From NCBI GenBank assembly GCA_016709225.1, contig JADJEE010000001.1, forward strand, positions 806,001-870,000: a DNA stretch of 64,000 nt, in the 5' to 3' direction. Below, piece by piece: positions 61,350 to 64,000 of the stretch; within the stretch, counting starts at the first letter, position 1, and every line of letters begins with the position of its first letter. The notes beneath the pieces are model-generated. The model was not told the DNA's origin and did no database searches. It saw nothing but the letters and a program-made list of their open reading frames with translations. Made by a program: the position numbers and the translations under genes. The DNA is from Deltaproteobacteria bacterium (GTDB taxonomy: Bacteria; Myxococcota_A; Polyangia; Nannocystales; Nannocystaceae).

Positions 61350-61355
61350 TAGCGT
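61350..61355 (+). promoter_or_regulatory. -10-like element (TAGCGT) before the LRR lipoprotein gene
   Basis: In GTGATAGCGTCGCG; predicted +1 at about 61362, two bases before the GTG at 61364. No Shine-Dalgarno is visible. The match is 3/6, but the string closely resembles the one before the 51.1-kb lipoprotein gene. Confidence 0.4.
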
Positions 61356-61363
61356 CGCGTGCA

Positions 61364-63202
61364 GTGAAGCACGCGCGCGTCGTAGCCCACGCCGTGGCCG
61401 GCGTCCTGTCGCTGGCGGCCTGCGCACCGGAGTATGGGCCGGGGCAGATCGGCAGCGGTGACGACCTCGAGCTCTGCGTCGGCGAGGTCGAGGTGCCCGA
61501 TCCCGCCCTGCGCGCGCTGCTGGTGGAGTTGCTGCCGCAGCCGCCGGGCCCCGGCGATTGCTGCGAGGCCCACGACGATGCCGGCTGTGCCAACGACGAG
61601 GTGCAGGCGTGCGTGTGCGAGGGCGTGCCGGCGTGCTGCGACGGGCCGTGGACGCAGGCGTGCGTCGACGCGGTGCAGGGGCAGGGCTGCGCGCAGTGCC
61701 TGGCCGAGGGGGAGGAGCCGCCCAAGGTGGTGCTCGCCGAGGCGCTGCGCGACCTCGCGGGCCTGCGGGCGCCGTCGCTGGGCATCGTCGATCTCACGGG
61801 CCTCGAGTGCGCCCAGAACCTGCGCACCGTGGGGCTGTCGGGCAACGCGATCGTCGACGTCACGCCGCTGCTCGACCTGCCGCTGCTCACCGAGCTGCAG
61901 CTCAGCGACAACGCGGTGAAGGACCTGCGCGTGGTCGGCAAGCTGTCCGGGCTCGAGATCCTCGTGCTCGACGGCAACGGCATCACCGACGTCGGACCAC
62001 TGGCCGCGCTCGAACGCCTGACCTACCTCAACCTCGCACGCAACGAGATCACCGACCTCGATCCGCTCGCGGGACTGGTCGGGATCATCGGCATCACGAT
62101 CGAGAAGAACCAGCTGAGCTCGATCGCGGCGCTGACGGGCATGACGGCGTTGGTGTCGATCGACGCCTCCGACAACACCATCGCCGACCTGTCGCCGCTG
62201 ACCGACCATGCGCGGCTGCAGTTCGTCGACGTCGAGGGCAACGCGATCACCAGCCTGACGCCGCTGCGCTCGGCGACGGGCATGATCTCGCTCGAGGCGT
62301 CCCGCAACCAGCTGACCGCGCTCGACGGCGTCGAGGGCATGCACGTGCTCGATCGGCTGGTCGCGCAGGAGAACGCAGTGACCACCACCGCGCCGGTCGC
62401 CGGGCTCGGCCTGCTGACGGTGCTCGACCTCGGCGCCAACGAGGTCGAGTCGCTGGCGGGCGTCGAGACGCTGATGAACCTGCGGCGGCTGTCGATGATC
62501 GACAACCGCATCGCGTCGATCACGGCGGTCACGGGTCTCCCGGAGCTGCGGGAGATCGACGTGCGGCGCAACCCGGTGACGGCGATCGACGCGGTGGCGA
62601 CGCTGCCGCTGTTCGGCACGCTGCAGCTCGGCCACGACGGCGTCGCGGTCGACCTCTCGCCACTCGCCGGTCTGCCGGTGTTCCGGCGGCTGGTCTACCA
62701 AGGCGGGCGCGTCGACCAGCTCGACGTGGTCGCCACGCTGCCGGCGCTCGAGAGCCTCGAGCTGCAGGACACTGCGGTCTCGGCCGCCGCGGTGGCCGGC
62801 ATCGCCGGCGCGACCGGACTGCAGTCGCTGTTCCTCGATCGCAGCGGCGTGGCCGACCTCTCGAGCCTCTCGCCCCTGACGCAGCTCGAGCGGCTGCGCT
62901 GCGAAGACTGTGCCGTGCAGAGCATCGCGGTGTTCGCCAACTGGCCCTCGCTGGTCGAGGTCAAGCTGGCCGGCAACCCGCTGCAGAGCCTCGCGGGCAC
63001 CGAGACGCTCGAGTTCCTCGACGATCTCGACGTGGCGCGCAGCGCCATCGACGACCTCGGGCCGCTGGTCGAGAACGAGACCTTCCGCAGCGCGGATGCG
63101 GTCGATGCCCGTGAGACCGGGCTGAGCACCGACGACTGCGGCGCGATCGCGGCGATCGTCGCGCGCAAGGCCGTGGTCGAGCACGACGTCGCGTGCCCGT
63201 AG
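61364..63202 (+). CDS. Leucine-rich-repeat lipoprotein with Cys-rich N-terminal motif
   Basis: 612 residues from GTG. Signal peptide with lipobox LAAC (Cys near 22). Residues about 65-110 form a Cys-rich motif with ten cysteines (DCCEAHDDAGCANDEVQACV, then VPACCDGPWTQAC, GQGCAQC). From about 145 to 600 there are about 20 internalin-like LRRs of 21-23 residues (LEILVLDGNGITDVGPLAAL; LTYLNLARNEITDLDPLAGL; LLTVLDLGANEVESLAGVET). Likely a surface ligand-binding protein. Transcribed alone: DUF4340 ends 51 bases upstream and a -10-like element lies directly before the start. Confidence 0.88.
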   Translation: MKHARVVAHAVAGVLSLAACAPEYGPGQIGSGDDLELCVGEVEVPDPALRALLVELLPQPPGPGDCCEAHDDAGCANDEVQACVCEGVPACCDGPWTQACVDAVQGQGCAQCLAEGEEPPKVVLAEALRDLAGLRAPSLGIVDLTGLECAQNLRTVGLSGNAIVDVTPLLDLPLLTELQLSDNAVKDLRVVGKLSGLEILVLDGNGITDVGPLAALERLTYLNLARNEITDLDPLAGLVGIIGITIEKNQLSSIAALTGMTALVSIDASDNTIADLSPLTDHARLQFVDVEGNAITSLTPLRSATGMISLEASRNQLTALDGVEGMHVLDRLVAQENAVTTTAPVAGLGLLTVLDLGANEVESLAGVETLMNLRRLSMIDNRIASITAVTGLPELREIDVRRNPVTAIDAVATLPLFGTLQLGHDGVAVDLSPLAGLPVFRRLVYQGGRVDQLDVVATLPALESLELQDTAVSAAAVAGIAGATGLQSLFLDRSGVADLSSLSPLTQLERLRCEDCAVQSIAVFANWPSLVEVKLAGNPLQSLAGTETLEFLDDLDVARSAIDDLGPLVENETFRSADAVDARETGLSTDDCGAIAAIVARKAVVEHDVACP

Positions 63203-63227
63203 CGCGGTGACGAAGGCGGGCTCGGCT

Positions 63228-63249
63228 CGGGCGTCCGTTGCGTCGCCCG
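63228..63249 (+). terminator. Weak terminator-like hairpin after the LRR gene
   Basis: CGGGCG (63228-63233) and CGCCCG (63244-63249) make a 6-bp stem with a 10-base loop, 25 bases past the stop and followed by CTCGGGTTTCT, the nearest thing to a T-run in this gap. Confidence 0.35.
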
Positions 63250-63283
63250 CTCGGGTTTCTGGCGCCCCGGCGGGACCCCGGGC

Positions 63284-63289
63284 TACGAT
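63284..63289 (+). promoter_or_regulatory. -10-like element (TACGAT) before the Xer recombinase gene
   Basis: In GGGCTACGATCTGC; TACGAT matches 4/6 of TATAAT. Predicted +1 near 63296, about five bases before the ATG at 63301. No Shine-Dalgarno. Confidence 0.45.
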
Positions 63290-63300
63290 CTGCTTCGGCG

Positions 63301-64000
63301 ATGCTGGCGGCAATCGACGCGTTCGTGGAGCACCTGACGCTGCAGCGGCGGGCCTCGCCGCACACCGTGCGGGCGTACGCCGGCGACCTGCGGGCGTTCG
63401 CGGCCTTCGTGGAGCACCTGCGCGGCCGCGCGCCCGTCTGTGGCGACGTCGATCTCCGCACCGCGCGGGCGTGGCTTGCCACCGTCCACCGCACGCAGTC
63501 GAGCGCATCGGTGGCGCGACGGCTCTCGGTGCTGCGGAGCTTCGGTGAGTGGCTGCGTCGCACCGGTCTCGCCGCCGACAACGAGCTGGTGCTGCTGGGT
63601 AGCCCCAAGCGCCGCAGCAAGCTGCCCGTCGCGCTGCCCGCCGAGGACGTCAAGGACATGATCGACGCGCCGCAGCGGCCCGGGGTCGCGGGCATCCGCG
63701 ATCGCGCGGTGCTCGAGGTGCTCTACGGCGCCGGGCTGCGCGTCAGCGAGCTGTGCGCGATCGACCTCGATCACCTCGAGCACGATCGCGGTCGCGTGCG
63801 CGTGCGCGTGGTCGCGGGCAAGGGCAACAAGGACCGCATGGTGCCGCTCGGGCGCAGCGCCGCGTCGGCGTTGCAGGCGTGGCTGGCGGTGCGCGGGCAG
63901 CTGCTGCGCCCGCACTCACCGGCGCGCGCGCTGTGGATCGCCGATCGCGGCGCGCGGCTCGGGGTCCGCAGCGTGCGGGCGATGGTCTCGCGGCGCAGCC
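63301..64000 (+). CDS. Tyrosine recombinase XerC/XerD family, C-terminus cut by window edge
   Basis: 233 residues are present and the frame is open to the last base. N-terminal SAM-like core-binding domain: AFVEHLTLQRRASPHTVRAY, DLRAFAAFVEHL, SSASVARRLSVLRSFGEWLR. Catalytic domain begins near 110: GIRDRAVLEVLYGAGLRVSE contains the first catalytic Arg, and VVAGKGNKDRMVPLG the catalytic Lys. The HxxR, second His and Tyr lie beyond the window. The domain layout fits a chromosomal dimer-resolving XerC/D; XerC versus XerD cannot be told, and no phage or integron genes are adjacent to suggest an integrase. Confidence 0.9.
   Translation, partial: MLAAIDAFVEHLTLQRRASPHTVRAYAGDLRAFAAFVEHLRGRAPVCGDVDLRTARAWLATVHRTQSSASVARRLSVLRSFGEWLRRTGLAADNELVLLGSPKRRSKLPVALPAEDVKDMIDAPQRPGVAGIRDRAVLEVLYGAGLRVSELCAIDLDHLEHDRGRVRVRVVAGKGNKDRMVPLGRSAASALQAWLAVRGQLLRPHSPARALWIADRGARLGVRSVRAMVSRRS

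Noticed and set aside
63301..64000. Phage or integron integrase
   Set aside because: The domain layout fits chromosomal XerC/D and there are no phage, cassette or attachment-site features in the window, though the C-terminus is not visible.

Overview
The window is very GC-rich bacterial DNA, densely coded, with many ATGA/GTGA/TGATG stop-start overlaps. It most likely comes from a flagellated member of the Myxococcota (myxobacteria and relatives), perhaps near the Nannocystaceae. The evidence is indirect: Ser/Gly/Thr/Asp-rich low-complexity lipoproteins, a Cys-rich motif in an exported leucine-rich-repeat protein, a receiver-DUF4388 response regulator, a DUF4175 protein next to a peptidase-MA protein, and a GldA/F/G-type ABC cluster. 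No rRNA, tRNA, CRISPR array, insertion sequence or prophage was seen.

Region 1 (1-33.3 kb, all minus strand) is one large flagellar locus. Read in the direction of transcription it runs: sigma-54 activator (33.3 kb), TPR protein, flgB-flgC-fliE-fliF-fliG-fliH-fliI-fliJ-motE-like-fliK-flgD-flgE, a block of four hairpins, fliL-fliM-fliN-fliO-fliP-fliQ-fliR, a small hairpin, flhB-flhA-flhF-flhG-fliA, flgF-flgG-flgA-flgH-flgI-flgJ-flgN-flgK-flgL (flgL runs off the left edge). It encodes the MS and C rings, export apparatus, rod, P and L rings, hook with its cap and length ruler, the hook-filament junction and the sigma-28 switch. Flagellin, the filament cap and MotA/MotB are not in the window. 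A good sigma-54 promoter match lies just before the TPR gene, beside the gene for its probable activator, and the activator itself has a sigma-70-type promoter with almost no leader.

Region 2 (33.4-43.7 kb) is regulatory and envelope-related. It holds a minus-strand MinD-like ATPase with an extra C-terminal domain, an envelope protein and a repeat-rich lipoprotein. These are divergent from a receiver-DUF4388 protein. Next come a minus-strand pair, DUF4175 and HEXXH peptidase, divergent from an ECF sigma/anti-sigma/exported-protein operon.

Region 3 (43.8-50.3 kb, plus) is an overlapping three-gene cell-envelope operon. It encodes a transglycosylase (GT51) fused to an AsmA-like N-terminus, a predicted beta-barrel protein and a bifunctional PBP1A. 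This is the least described-looking assembly in the window.

Region 4 (50.3-64 kb) holds exported lipoproteins, a TM2/SHOCT protein, a Tat-exported M24 metallopeptidase, an EXPERA-like membrane protein, a GldA/GldF/GldG/DUF4340 ABC system, an LRR lipoprotein and the start of a XerC/D recombinase. Several transcription units here have a -10-like element only a few bases before the start codon and no visible Shine-Dalgarno, suggesting leaderless or short-leader mRNAs.
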